A DNA stretch of 64,000 bases, taken from positions 620,001-684,000 of the forward strand of contig OZ025815.1 in NCBI GenBank assembly GCA_964019425.1, written 5' to 3'. Made by a program: the position numbers and the translations under genes. How positions within the stretch are numbered: position 1 is the stretch's first letter; every line of letters begins with the position of its first letter. This DNA is from Flectonema sp. DT1601 (lineage: Eukaryota; Euglenozoa; Diplonemea; Diplonemida; Diplonemidae). The notes below the pieces were generated by a model. It saw nothing but the letters and a program-made list of their open reading frames with translations, was not told the DNA's origin and did no database searches. This document shows positions 44,540 to 55,817 of this stretch, in pieces.

Positions 44540-47287
44540 CTAACAGGAACTAACCTCCGAAGTAGTTTCTAGAACGATATTTTCCCAAAAACCTCCGATA
44601 AATCCCGTCGTAGTATCAGTTTTAATATCTATATGCAATGTAATTGGTAAACTAGTCGCCTCAACCATGATGGCAGTACAGTCGATGTACCATCCCATGA
44701 AAGTCATTTGCAAATCAGCATCTGATTCCGGCACACCACGACTACTTCTAGCCTTAACAAGACTAGTCTCTTTACCATTCACATAGGCAGTCATCTGTGC
44801 TTTCCACTGCGGGTTACTATAAAAAACATAAAACGGTAATCTGGTAGGCACCAACCAAGAGGCTTTAAAGTCACCTGTCACAGGAGTCCATGGTACTGGG
44901 TAAGTGTCACTTCGTGCATCAAGTTGTTGACGCATTCCTGACGTAATTGTTGCAGTCATGTTTAGCCATTTTGATGAAGTATTTCTGATGAGAGCAGGCA
45001 TTGAACTTGCCAATCTATCTCCAGCGAAAGTTACATTGTAAGATGTGAAACCTTCGTTTGATGATGGTCTACCGGTTTGACAAACAACACCATTTAGAGT
45101 TTTTGTTTCAGACTGTACTTGAACCTCAACAGTTTGTCCTTTAGGACCCGATACTATTCCATCTGTGACTGCAGCTCCATAAACTGTAGTGTTAAGAGTT
45201 CTTGAAGACTTCGATACACGAATAACTAACGCCTCCTTACCAGGTACGGTGTACGTTACTATTTGATTCGCTTTGTAAGTACCAATTGATTTCTGCATTG
45301 GATAAATCTCATTAAGAATCCAAGATCCAGTAGTAGATTGAATTCCAATACATTCATCTAATGGTAGCTTTGTTGAGACATCCGCCATTGAAGGGTTAAA
45401 TAAAAACACAAATCCCTCATCGTCAAGCATCGCGTGGTATGCGTCAATCTTACCAATTTGAACACCACTAAGCTGAGGGACTGATTGAGTGTTTCTTAGA
45501 GTATCGATGTTTGTTTTCGCAAAGGTGTGCCATTTATTTATGAAATTAAGGTCTTCTTGTGGTAAGAATTTAAATTCTGAAGGATCTCTTGCTGGAATCA
45601 TCGCCCAAACGATGTTCATCGATGCTGTTGCGATTGTTGACAGAAGACTGTATTTGTATCCTAGTAAGTCAAAGTCCCTAATGTTCATATCAAAACATTC
45701 TTTTTGATTTCCAAAACACGATGGAACACCCGAATCAGATGTACGCTCTGTCTGATGTCCAGTAAAACCCGACATCCTGTCAGGCGGAGTAAGCTGTTCA
45801 TTCATGTATCCCAAATTAACTCTTCTATTTACATTTGCAGTTACGATGTCGGTGTGTAAATTAGGAAATGGAACTCCATAAGTCTCGGGATTTTCATCTC
45901 CAGCGAGAGGCTCTGCATACGAAGGCGGTAATAAGTGCCATGGTCCCCACATATGAGCAAGCTGTCTGTTATCCATTTGGATAGTTGGAAATTTCTTTGT
46001 CAACTGCTGTCGGATATATAACCAGTTTTTCCATTGAGCGTATTGCAAGTTGTGATCCTTCCCAGCAAGGGATCCGTGATCCCACGCAAATCCACCCATC
46101 GCTGGTCCAGTTTTTTCGTAAAACGCAATAAGTGTATTTAGAATCCAGTCTCTTGGATAATCTTTTGAGATATCGACACAATTTCCTCCGCTTCCGACGA
46201 AGTACTCTTTTAAAGGTTCAAAACAAATAATCGGATAAACGTAAGCGAGAGTTTTAATCCCACGTTCGTTTGCCATGTTTGAAAAACTAATGATGTCTTT
46301 AGGCATCGAATCACTCGTGGGATTGAAATTTCCAGACCTGATCTGCTCACCCATTGAATACCACAGGACTGATTCCCATCCCCAACCATCAGTTGTATTA
46401 AATCTCGATGAATGTAAAGAGTTCTGAGGAGCAACAATGACATGACTAATCCCCATCTGTGATGCTCTGTCTAAAATTCTTTGATACTCAACGATTCCAG
46501 AGTCAGTAGATAAGTCTATTTGATAATCGTTTTCATCCCAACCAGTATTCAATATAAGTGGTTCTGTACGAGGACCATCATATAAAAAAGCTGAAACCGC
46601 CTGTCTAAATGCCAAAACCTCCGATGCATATAAACGGTTATTTGCTGGATGCTTATACTTTCCGAGTTTTGCAACTCCCATGACAACACCATCAAAGTCT
46701 GCACGACCAGTATTGTTTGTTTGACCTGCATATGACATCTGCAGTCCTGAGGAGCTGTACTCGTGTTTACCGAAAGGATTCATCACACTAAAGAAAAAGG
46801 ATCTCCCAGAAAGTGGTACTCTTAATCTCGTAAAACCAGCAATTTGAAATTCAGTACCACCGTGAAAGACGTTATCCTGAACAATGATACCCGTCGTCGT
46901 ATCAATTTGTAGATCTTTATAAGTAGCAACACCATTTACGGTGAAATTTTCATAAAAACGTGTTGACTGTAGTGACAACGACTTTGTGACGTAAGCGTCA
47001 GCTATGATTTCATAAGTTGACCAAACGATAGCGTTAGGACAGTCGAATCGAATTGAGCATCTGGTTGCTGTTTCAACATCATAATTAAGAAAAGTACAGT
47101 CCTCTTGAGTGAGTGTTGCTCCATTATTCATGTTAATCTGCCAAGAATCGTTTGCCTGAAGTGCAACATCATCGAATACAAGGAACTCAAGTCCTTTTTC
47201 ACCCAAATCAACTTTTACAGTACCCCCTGCAATCGATGCACCGTAAGCCTGCACTGCCAAGAAAGGCAGTAAAAGCGAGCGAAGCAT
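44540..47287 (-). CDS. Large secreted protein, probable TIM-barrel glycosidase-like
   Basis: The start at 47287 (MLRSLLLPFLAVQAYGASIA) gives a clean signal peptide and 915 residues. An in-frame ATG at 47350 would put 21 charged residues before it and lies in a repeated promoter-like block, so it is less likely. The N-terminal ~230 residues look beta-rich. The central part resembles an alpha-glycosidase barrel: LILNTGWDEND, ISHVIVAPQNSL, GIKTLAYVYP, GGFAWDHGSL, FPTIQMDNRQ. The C-terminal ~300 residues look like beta accessory domains with several N-glycosylation sites. Candidate catalytic carboxylates are in AWDHG and MDNRQ, but I cannot assign a GH family; clan GH-D is the nearest guess. Near the stop, GAG|GTTAGT could be a splice donor, so the C-terminus might extend. 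Its upstream block recurs without the gene in four sister segments. Confidence 0.72.
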   Translation of the reverse strand: MLRSLLLPFLAVQAYGASIAGGTVKVDLGEKGLEFLVFDDVALQANDSWQINMNNGATLTQEDCTFLNYDVETATRCSIRFDCPNAIVWSTYEIIADAYVTKSLSLQSTRFYENFTVNGVATYKDLQIDTTTGIIVQDNVFHGGTEFQIAGFTRLRVPLSGRSFFFSVMNPFGKHEYSSSGLQMSYAGQTNNTGRADFDGVVMGVAKLGKYKHPANNRLYASEVLAFRQAVSAFLYDGPRTEPLILNTGWDENDYQIDLSTDSGIVEYQRILDRASQMGISHVIVAPQNSLHSSRFNTTDGWGWESVLWYSMGEQIRSGNFNPTSDSMPKDIISFSNMANERGIKTLAYVYPIICFEPLKEYFVGSGGNCVDISKDYPRDWILNTLIAFYEKTGPAMGGFAWDHGSLAGKDHNLQYAQWKNWLYIRQQLTKKFPTIQMDNRQLAHMWGPWHLLPPSYAEPLAGDENPETYGVPFPNLHTDIVTANVNRRVNLGYMNEQLTPPDRMSGFTGHQTERTSDSGVPSCFGNQKECFDMNIRDFDLLGYKYSLLSTIATASMNIVWAMIPARDPSEFKFLPQEDLNFINKWHTFAKTNIDTLRNTQSVPQLSGVQIGKIDAYHAMLDDEGFVFLFNPSMADVSTKLPLDECIGIQSTTGSWILNEIYPMQKSIGTYKANQIVTYTVPGKEALVIRVSKSSRTLNTTVYGAAVTDGIVSGPKGQTVEVQVQSETKTLNGVVCQTGRPSSNEGFTSYNVTFAGDRLASSMPALIRNTSSKWLNMTATITSGMRQQLDARSDTYPVPWTPVTGDFKASWLVPTRLPFYVFYSNPQWKAQMTAYVNGKETSLVKARSSRGVPESDADLQMTFMGWYIDCTAIMVEATSLPITLHIDIKTDTTTGFIGGFWENIVLETTSEVSSC

Positions 47288-48660
47288 GTTCTTTATTTTT
47301 TTGTATTCCTGGCGTATAAATGACAAATAAAGCTTATTGAGAAGCGACAAGAAAGAAATGAGTTAGGGAACACAAATAATGTGCTGCATCTTCGTAAAGA
47401 CTAAGGTGAGAGGGAGTTTGTTTCTTTTTTTTTTTTTTTTTGGCTCTTCTTGTTCTTCAGAGAATTTTTACAGCTCTTCAGATTTGATCAAAAAGAATGG
47501 AAAAAGGAAAAACCATTTATCAGGAATATTTCACTAAAATAAATTTAAAAAAAGAACGGTTGAAAAATTAAAATAAAAAAAAACGATTTAATTTCTCTCC
47601 TATATAGAGCTGTTCAGCGAAGAGATATCAAAAGAACTATATTTTCAACTTTTCAGGTTTTGGCTTAATTTATGTTTCTCTCAAAATGTTTTTTTTCTGT
47701 TCGCTCCCCCTCCCGGAGGCGTATGAGCACCTCGCGGGTTTTTTTTGTTCCAAAACGTAGTTAGTAGTTAGCTAAAACGTATGCTCGAAATGAAACAGGA
47801 GGTGAAACAGGTAGTGCGCGATGGTAACACGTTGTGTGCGTTCTTTTTTTTTTTAAAAGAATTTGAAGATTTCAAATAATAAAACAGTGCGAACCTTAGC
47901 AGGTTAGACACCGAAAAATACATATCGCTGCAATCACCCAACAATCTGAGAGTTTGAATATGTTTTTTTTCTTTTTTTGTAATTAACTTTTGTGGACAGC
48001 ATCCTTTAACTTTCTTAGTTCAGTCGGTTCGATTCACACACTGGAAAAACTAAGGAATAAAAATGGAAAATAACAATCAGAATATCCGTAGTAAATACCA
48101 CTTTTTCTCCGTACTTTTCTCTGTAAAGCCAGAGTCCATTTGTTTAAGCAACTTACTTTCCAAAGAAGGAAAAAAAAAACTTGGGAGGGCAAAGTCGCTG
48201 TCACAAAAAAGAGAGCAAAGTCGCTGTCACAAAAAGAAAGCAAAGAAAGGGGAAAAAAAAACGCACGTAGATTGACAAGAGAGTTGTTGATTTTGTTTAT
48301 TTTTTTTTGTTCGTTCCCTGCTAGAAAGACGACAATCTCAAGTAAGATATCAAGTGAAGTAAAAGGGAGTAAATTGATAAGTAAAAAGGGAGGTGGTAAA
48401 ATTGTAACAACTTTAGGTATTATCAAGTATGTGACTTTAAAAATATTTGTAGTTGTTAATCAAAAGAAAAATTACGTTCAGAAAAAAGAACATATGAAGA
48501 AAGTCATATCTTTTTTGTAATCAGCAGGTTTCAAGAAATAAACAATCTTTAAAGAAAAACAAAAATGAAACATTTCTTTATAAAATTCTTTACAAAAAGA
48601 ATTTGTTAGCAATAATCGCCAGTTCAACAAAGAGGAAAAAAGAGAGAAAGAAAAAAAACA
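47288..48660. repeat. Glycosidase-gene promoter block and downstream module, founding copy
   Basis: No supportable gene. From 47305 to about 47410 is the block GTATTCCT...TATAAATGAC...GAGAAGCGAC... found again at about 50048, 52982, 57178 and 63138. Beyond it a longer module repeats in the sister segments: AGAGCTGTTCAGCGAAGAG, CTCCCGGAGGCG...CACCTCGCG, and CAGTGCGAACCTTAGCAGG. A GTAAGT...TTTACAG pair about 40 nt apart occurs on the minus strand of some copies near the AGAGTCCATTG motif. Confidence 0.7.
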
Positions 48661-48674
48661 TCATTAAAATACAC

Positions 48675-49466
48675 TTACAACCCAATAAACATAACAGCTG
48701 CAGTAGCCAACAATGTGAAAAACGGTCCTAAGCTACCACCAGCTTCAGGAGTCTCAGGCATTGGAGTGTCTGGAACGTCAGTAGCAGGGGACGGTGTGAC
48801 CAGTTCAATACAGCTGACACTACTGTAAGACAGTCCTGGTGAACGTGCTGGATTATTGAACCCGGGATCCTTCATGCAAGTGTTGACATTGAATGTTCTA
48901 GTTTCGATTGGTGTCGTACACTGATCATCTGAGAGATCGTATGCAACTCTAGTAATAGTTTGGCTTTCACTATTACATGATAAGAATTTATAACATTGAC
49001 CATATAAAGGTGGATCAGCGGACCAAGAAAGACATGCACACCGTCCAGCACTGTCAGTCGAGTCTATAGTCACCGATCCATCAACACTTTTACATTGATC
49101 AGGACTGTTAGTCACAACTGACCATAGTACTTTGTTGCCAAAAGGTGGAAATCTCCTTGAGTTGCACTGAAATCCTATCAGCCCAGAACCACCCAATTGA
49201 GCACATTGATCAGCATCCACCTGTCTAAGTCCACCTCTCTTTCGCTCACACGTAGTTCCATCAAACTCCTGAATCGTCACTCTCTGAAACCCATTCTGAT
49301 CATGACAACCTTTTGTGATTTTAAAGCTATTTCCTGCTCCCAACGTAAAGCAGGATCCAACAGGCTGAATCACTGATTTCGTACATTGTGTATTTCCAAA
49401 TCCGATTGTCACATTCACATTTCCAACAGTTGCCATTACGAGAGATAGTACTACTGTGCCTGACAT
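48675..49466 (-). CDS. Cys-rich GPI-type surface protein family, member 1 (263 residues)
   Basis: Unknown family, probably a GPI-anchored surface protein. MSGTVVLSLVMATVG forms a short signal peptide. The mature part has many Cys, with the shared landmarks KGCHDQNGFQRVT, QVDADQCA, SRRFPP and YDLSDDQCTTP. A Pro/Thr-rich stalk (TPMPETPEAGG) leads to a hydrophobic end (LLATAAVMFIGL) that stops at once, as GPI signals do. Four members lie in this window, all upstream-linked to the same conserved block. Member 1 differs most in the N-terminal part (GNTQCTKSVIQPVG). A TTTAATAAAA stretch 18-27 bp before the ATG may be the TATA element. Confidence 0.82.
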   Translation of the reverse strand: MSGTVVLSLVMATVGNVNVTIGFGNTQCTKSVIQPVGSCFTLGAGNSFKITKGCHDQNGFQRVTIQEFDGTTCERKRGGLRQVDADQCAQLGGSGLIGFQCNSRRFPPFGNKVLWSVVTNSPDQCKSVDGSVTIDSTDSAGRCACLSWSADPPLYGQCYKFLSCNSESQTITRVAYDLSDDQCTTPIETRTFNVNTCMKDPGFNNPARSPGLSYSSVSCIELVTPSPATDVPDTPMPETPEAGGSLGPFFTLLATAAVMFIGL

Positions 49467-49489
49467 GTTATGAGGTTGTTGTGTTTTAT

Positions 49490-49740
49490 TAAAGGTTTTT
49501 AATGAACTGTAAAACTTTAAAAATAATATATAAAATAACTCATCACCTTAAAACACAATTAGAATACTTACCAACAGTGACCCATGATCTTTACTCAAGA
49601 AATTATTCCATCTGGTTTCACATCACTTGCTGGTCAAAGTTAGGATGGGAAGCCTCACATAACAGCCATGTGGTGAAAAGAAACTGTATAAACATGTTGT
49701 GATTATTATTTTGTTTTTGTTTTTGTTTCCACAAAGAATA
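49490..49740 (-). repeat. Conserved upstream block, copy 1
   Basis: Almost unchanged in five places. On the minus strand it contains a good donor (TTG|GTAAGT at 49572/49571) and acceptor (TTTTACAG at 49507), enclosing 65 nt, ahead of the family-member ATG, so it may include a 5' UTR intron. The opposite strand has a 66-codon open frame in all copies, which I do not believe is a gene. Confidence 0.8.
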
Positions 49741-51520
49741 CAGGAGCATCACAGACCTGCGATTGGCTAACTCTTACGCGTGCTGAAGGCGCACACAGTC
49801 CCCTTAACTAGGGCGACACTGTCTTAGAAAAAGGACGTAGAACGCGTTTTTGTTCTCAAAATCCATAATCAAAGGGTCAGAACAACATGATTTACGTTGC
49901 GCTGTCAACAGTGACAGACTGTGGACGATGTCATGTAAAATTCCTACAAAAAAAAAAAACAACACTTTTTCGGTCAGCTTGAATTTCTAAAGGCTCCCTT
50001 CATCATTATCACGGAATTTTCGAGTTCATCATTTTTTTTTTTTTTTTTTGTATTCCTAGTGTATAAATGACAACAAAGCTTTACTGAGAAGCGACATGGT
50101 AGCACACAAAAGAAATGAGTTAGGGAACACAAATAATGTGCTGCATCTTCGTAAAGACAAAGGCGAGAGGGAGTTTGTTTCTTTTTTTTTTTTTTTTTTT
50201 GGCTCTTCTTGTTCTTCAGAGAATTTTTACAGCTCTTCAGATTTGATCAAAAAAAAAAGGAAAAAGAAATCTATTTATCAGGAATCTTTCACTAAAAATA
50301 ATTTTTCAATTCAAAAAAAAAAAACAGCTGAAAAATAAAAATACAAAAACGATTTAGTTTCTCTCTCATAGAGCTGTTCAGCGAAGAGATATCAAAAGAA
50401 TTATATTTTCAACTTTTCAGGTTTTTGTGTATATTGTGTTTCCCTCAACGTTTGTTTCTGTTCACTCCCCCTCTAAAGTGCGCGATGGTAACACGTTGTG
50501 TGTTTTTCTTTTTTTAAATAATAATTTGAAGATTTCAAAGAACGAAACAGTGCAAACCTTAGTAGGTTAGACACTGGATTTGGGGAAAAAAAGAATAAAA
50601 AAGTGATATATCGCCAGCAGTATGAGAGTTTGAGTATGTTTTTTTTTTTTTTTAAAGTTAACTTTTGTGGACAGCATCCTTTAACTTTCTTATTTTAGTC
50701 GGTTCACTGGAAAAATTAAGGAACAAAAATGGAAAATAACAATCAGAATATCCGTAGTAAATACTACTTTTTCTCTGTACTTTCTCTGTAAAGCCAGAGT
50801 CCATTGTTTAAGCAACTTACTGTTCAAAGAAGAAAAAAAAAGAAAACTTGAGTTGTGTCGCTGTCACAAAAAAGAGATCGAGGAGAGGGAAAAGAAATGC
50901 ACATAGATTGATGAGAGACCTTTTTGTTTTGTTTTTTTTCCTTCCCTGCTGGAAAAACGTCAATCTCAAGTGTAGGCATATACCCCGCTATTGACGTAAA
51001 TACTTTACATTATAATAAATTGAAGGGATTTGGATAAATAAATGGAGTTGAATGTTTGAATTTGTAAAATACAACTATATTAACATAACGATAGTTTAAC
51101 ATCTGTTAAGGATACAGTGAACTATGGTGATGCTTAATTTAGCCTTTTATTGCAAATTTGAGGTTTAAAACGTTTGAAAATATTTCTGAAGAAATCAGGA
51201 GGGGGGTTTCGGGAGCCTCATATACTGAAGTCTGCCTTTCAATTTAAATAATTTAAAAAAAAAGAAATAAGGTCATCACATTACATGTTATTTTAAAATT
51301 ACCGTAAAGTCACAGCGACTTGAAAAAATACGAAAAAGCTATGTGAACGACATTTAATTGGTGTTATTTATTATGTTATTTAAAAAAGGGAACAACTGGC
51401 TATCTTAAACTATACAGAAAATAGTAATATAACACTGTGATATTTTGCTTGTGCACGAAACCGTGAATCGACTTAAAGTGATAAAGCTAAAGGAGGTTTA
51501 CGTATGCTGTCAACATTCTT
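49741..51520. repeat. Segmental duplication spacer, segment 1
   Basis: No gene. In order it holds: CGGTCAGCTTGAATTTC block (about 49968), solo promoter-like block (50048-50165), downstream module (50170-50960), the unoccupied transposon target TTATAATAA (51010-51018), and a tail block (51056-51385) also found at 55059-55396 and 61152-61478. Confidence 0.75.
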
Positions 51521-51763
51521 TTTCGTTCTTACAATAAAGAAATATAGTTAGTTAGCGAGCCCGACATACCCGACATACAATCGAGTACCGGTTGGACAGA
51601 TACGACAGGGAAAAAACAAAACAAAAAAAGCGATTCAGATTGGCCTTGTGTTTCGTTGAGAACCCGACACTCACGACCCAATGAGAAAATATCGGATTAG
51701 ATCCTAGATATAAAGAAATTAAAAACAAAAATAAGTGGGAAAAAACAAGATGTGAAAATACAC

Positions 51764-52546
51764 TCACAACCCAATAAACATAACAGCTGCAGTAGCCAAC
51801 AGTGTGAAAAACGGTCCTAAGCTAGCACCAGCTTCAGGAGTCTCAGGCATTGGAGTGTCTGGAACGCCAGTAGCAGGGGGCAGTGTGACCAGTTCAATAC
51901 AGCTGGAATTACTGTATGAATGTCCTGGTGGAAGTTCTGGAAAGTCGAATCTTGGATCCCTCATGCAAGTGTTGACATTGAATGTTCTAGTTTCGACTGG
52001 TGTCGTACACTGATCATCTGAGAGATCGTATCCAACTCTAGTAATAGTTTGGCTTTCATTAGTACATGATAAGTATTTATAACATTGACCATACTGAGTT
52101 GTATTCCCCCACGAAAGACATGAACACAGTCCAGTACTGTCAGTCGACCTTGCAGTCACCGATCCATAAACACCTTTACATTGCTCAGAACTGTTAGTCA
52201 CAACTGACCATGCTACTTTGCTGCCATAAGGTGGAAATCTCCTTGAGTTGCACTGATATCCTATCACCCCAACTCTGAGCGGAGCACATTGATCAGCATC
52301 TACCTGTCGAAGTCCATCTCTCTTTAGCTCACATGCATTGTCTTCAAACTCCTGAACCGTCACTCTCTGAAACCCATTCTGATCATGACAACCTTTTGTG
52401 ATTTTAAAGTTTCTTCCCAGCATCTCAAAACAGGTTCCAACAGGCTGAGTCATTGACTCCGTACATTGTTCATTTCCAAATCCGATTGTCACATTCACAT
52501 TTCCAACAGTTGCCATTACGAGAGATAGTACTACTGTGCCTGACAT
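51764..52546 (-). CDS. Cys-rich GPI-type surface protein family, member 2 (260 residues)
   Basis: Same signal peptide, Cys pattern and GPI-like tail (SLGPFFTLLATAAVMFIGL) as member 1. It starts its mature part with GNEQCTESMTQPVGTCFEML, as members 3 and 4 do. Substitutions against the other members are scattered and mostly lie between Cys residues, consistent with a surface protein that varies while keeping its disulfide frame. The sequence just downstream (51560-51690) matches that after member 4. Confidence 0.82.
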   Translation of the reverse strand: MSGTVVLSLVMATVGNVNVTIGFGNEQCTESMTQPVGTCFEMLGRNFKITKGCHDQNGFQRVTVQEFEDNACELKRDGLRQVDADQCAPLRVGVIGYQCNSRRFPPYGSKVAWSVVTNSSEQCKGVYGSVTARSTDSTGLCSCLSWGNTTQYGQCYKYLSCTNESQTITRVGYDLSDDQCTTPVETRTFNVNTCMRDPRFDFPELPPGHSYSNSSCIELVTLPPATGVPDTPMPETPEAGASLGPFFTLLATAAVMFIGL

Positions 52547-52569
52547 GTTATGAGGTTGTTGTGTTTTAT

Positions 52570-52820
52570 TAAAGGTTTTTAATGAACTGTAAAACTTTAA
52601 AAATAATATATAAAATAACTCATCACCTTAAAACACAATTAGAATACTTACCAACAGTGACCCATGATCTTTACTCAAGAAATTATTCCATCTGGTTTCA
52701 CATCACTTGCTGGTCAAAGTTAGGATGGGAAGCCTCACATAACAGCCATGTGGTGAAAAGAAACTGTATAAACATGTTGTGATTATTATTTTGTTTTTGT
52801 TTTTGTTTCCACAAAGAACA
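52570..52820 (-). repeat. Conserved upstream block, copy 2
   Basis: Matches the copy at 49490-49740 essentially throughout, including the donor- and acceptor-like sites. Beyond 52830 it departs into a T/G-rich stretch, and about 90 bp present in copies 1, 3 and 4 (the ACGCGTGCTGAAGGCGCAC region) are missing. Confidence 0.8.
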
Positions 52821-54133
52821 CAGGAGCATCACAGACTAGCTAGATTACTTTGTTTTTGTTTTTTGTTTTTTGTTTTTATCTCAAAAAAAAAACAACACTT
52901 TTTCGGTCAGCTTGAATTTCTAAAGGCTCCCTTCATCATTATCACGGAATTTTCGAGTTCATCATTTTTTTTTTTTTTTTTTTGTATTTCTAGTATATAA
53001 ACAAACAAAGCTTTACTGAGAAGCGACATGGTAGCACACAAAAGAAATGAGGTAGGGAACACAAATAATGTGCTGCATCTTTGTAAAGACTAAGGTGAGA
53101 GGGAGTTTGTTTCTTTTTTTTTTTTTTTTCGCTCTTCTTATTCTTCAGAGAATTTTTACAACTCTTCAGATTTGATCAAAAAAGAAGGGGAACAAAAAAA
53201 AAACCATTCATCAGGAATCTTTCACTAAAATAAATTTTCAATTTAAAAGGAACGGTTGAAAAATGAAAAAATAAAAAAACGATTTAATCTCTCTTTTTTA
53301 GAGCTGTTTAAGGAGATATCAAAAGAACTATATTTTCAACCTTTCAGGTTTTTGTGTATAATATAATATGTTTCTCTCAAAATATTTTTTTTCTTTTTTT
53401 TTTTTTTCACTCCTCTCCCGGAGGCGTATAGATCACCTCGCGATGGCAGCATGTTGTGTGATTATTTTTTTTTTTTTTTTTTTAATTTGAAGATTTCAAA
53501 GAACGAAACAGTGCAAAACGCGGTAGGTTAGACACTGTAAGTGGGAAAAAAAAAGAAAAAAATAAATATATCGCTGCAATCACCTAACAATCTGAGAGTT
53601 TGAGTATGTTTTTTTTTTTTTTTTTAAAGTTAACTTTTGTGGACAGCAGTCGGTTCACTGGAAAAATTAAGGAACAAAAATGGATAAGTTAGTTATTAAT
53701 AAGTATCAGTCAATCAAACATCCAACATACAATTGAGTACCGGTTAGATAGACAAGACAGGGTGGAACGGAAAACAATCAGAATATCCGTAGCAAATACT
53801 ACTTTTTCTCTGTACTTTCTCTGTAAAGCCAGAGTCCACTGTTTAAGCAACTTACTGTTCAAAGAAGAAAAGAAAAGAAGAAGAAAAAACTTGAGAGAGC
53901 AAAGTCGCTGTCACAAATAAGAGAGCAAGGGGAAAAAATGCACATCGATTGATGAGAGCTGTTTTTTTTTTTTTTTTTTTTTTTTTTTCGTTCGTTCCCT
54001 GCTAGAAAGACGACAATCTCAAGTAAGATATCAAGTGAAGTAAAAGGGAGTAAATTGATGAGTAGAAAGGGATTAAAAAACTCATGACACATAAATTGAT
54101 GAGTAAATGGGGGAAAAAAGAGAGAGAGATAGA
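52821..54133. repeat. Segmental duplication spacer, segment 2
   Basis: No gene. It contains the CGGTCAGCTTGAATTTC block (about 52904), solo promoter-like block (52982-53095) and downstream module (53100-54060) with the CTCCCGGAGGCG motif at about 53416. A GATA microsatellite follows at 54128-54147. Confidence 0.75.
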
Positions 54134-54147
54134 TAGATAGATAGATA
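54128..54147. repeat. GATA microsatellite
   Basis: About five GATA units following a short GA tract, at the right end of segment 2. Confidence 0.85.
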
Positions 54148-54633
54148 AGGAAGTCCAATACATTGCGTACTGTGCATCGCTGATACAGCAAACTAGGGAG
54201 CATCGGGTTAACTCCCTAGAGCTACGAGGCAACAGCAACGTAATTAGACCCAATCTTATTAGGATTGTTTTATTATAGCTTCGGCTGACGGGGCATAATG
54301 AACACAGTATGCCTATTGTCAGCTTTCCACCTTGTCCGATTGTTGTCAGGAAGTGATATGAGGATAACTAAAGAGCAAAGAAAACAAATAAATGAATATA
54401 TAAAATTAAAAAGAAAATAAAATAAAATATATAAAAACAAAGACTCTGGGGGCGGGGCGTTTAGTTTCTGTAAGGGATAGAATTTTTCTTTATTTTATTT
54501 TTTTGATAATGTTGTATATAACTAAAGGAGAGTTATCGAACTTGTCGAGAGGGGGAGAAATAAATAACCATGAGAAGAAACACTTGCTGGTAACCAGAAC
54601 TATATGAAGGCCTGCAGACACCCCCCCCCTAAT
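54148..54633. other. Unique spacer with an 8-bp hairpin
   Basis: No supportable gene. CTAGGGAG and CTCCCTAG (about 54193-54222) form a perfect stem around an 11-14 nt loop. The part near 54555-54595 resembles 59425-59480, another duplicated junction. Confidence 0.45.
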
Positions 54634-55047
54634 CGGCTATCCCTGTGGGCACCCAACACCCAATCGAAGTCCACCCCCTCGCAAATACTATCTAAAAAAC
54701 CCAAATACCGTACTCTTTTTTTCTGGTACTTTTTCCTTGTACCTCTGTTGTTATCCTCAAAATACTCAAAAAACGTGCTTGGCAACAAGTACACCCTCAG
54801 GATTACTTGATTCTTTCTAGAATCTAGAGCTGCCCGACCAGAGGGCACTTGAATTTACGAATAACTTCTGCTGCAGCTGTACACAGCTTACAAGGCAAAA
54901 ATACCAGAAACAGTAAAAGAAAAAGGAAATAAGGAATTTTGGAACTGACGGGCAGTTAGAGGGTGTGCCCCAGTACCGGATTTAGGTTTTTTGGATAGTA
55001 TTTTCGTGGTAGCGGGTTGGGTGTTCAAGTGCCCACAAGATAGCCTG
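54634..55047. mobile_element. Small inverted-repeat element (MITE-like)
   Basis: About 73 bp at each end are imperfect inverted copies: left 54634-54710 (GGCTATCCCTGTGGGCAC ... AAATACTATCTAAAAAAC) and right 54975-55047 (complement GGCTATCTTGTGGGCAC ... AAATACTATCCAAAAAAC). The interior of about 265 bp has no coding potential I can see. I could not define a clean target duplication. It lies next to the tail block, which is uninterrupted in the sister segments. Confidence 0.55.
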
Positions 55048-55058
55048 ACATTGGGTTT

Positions 55059-55817
55059 GAATTTGTAAAATACAACCGTATTGGATTATATTAACATAAC
55101 GATAGTTTAACATCTGTTAAGGATACAGTGAACTATGGTGATGCTTAATTTAGCCTTTTTTGCAACTTTGAGGCTTGAAATTTTTGAAAATGTTTCTGAA
55201 GAAATCAGGAGGGGGGTTTCTGTACCGCCTCATATACTGAAGTCGGCCTTGCAATTTAAATAATTTAAAAAAAAAAAAGAAATAAGGTCATCACATTACA
55301 TGTTATGTTAAAATTACCGTAAAGTCACAGCGACTTGAAATAAGAAAAAAGTTTATGTGAACGACATTTAATTGGTGTTATTTATTATGTTATTTAGAAA
55401 AAGTATGTTTCATTTTTATGTACTTAGGATTGGAAAAACAAAGAGTAAGCTCAAATTAATCAAAACAAAGAAACATAAAATAAAACAGTCTACCAGTTAC
55501 TTAGCAAGACCAACAAACTAACGAACGTTGAGAACCGTACTATGAAACTTGCAGAGAGAAAAAAGCAAAAAAAAAAAAAACCTTTCAAATTAGCCTTTTT
55601 GAAGCAGGCAAGGAACATTGTTGCACTCATGAAGAAAATATTGGCTTAGATGATAGTTTTTTTTTTCTTTTCTTTTTTTTCTCCTTTCCCAGGACTACGT
55701 TGGTATAAAAAAAAAAACAACAACAAAAAATAAGTGAAAAACAAGATGACTATTCGGTCACCCTGCAGTTTTCAAAGAAAAATTCTAAAAAAAGAAAAAC
55801 AAGATGTGAAAATACAC
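55059..55817. repeat. Tail block and 3' flank before family member 3
   Basis: No gene. From 55059 to about 55396 matches the tail blocks at 51056 and 61152, with a 9-base insertion near 55081. The rest is spacer with A/T runs (55567-55580, 55655-55681) and a weak copy of the dispersed AAATTAGCCTT motif near 55587. Confidence 0.7.

Noticed and set aside
47288-47350. Upstream in-frame start of the glycosidase-like protein at 47350
   Set aside because: The added 21 residues are charged, hide the signal peptide, and lie in a block that recurs elsewhere without an intact frame.
48034-48426. A 130-codon minus-strand hydrophobic frame in the downstream module (related frames near 53859 and 58028)
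   Set aside because: Sister copies are shifted and interrupted at homopolymers, and the shared part has no start or conserved end.
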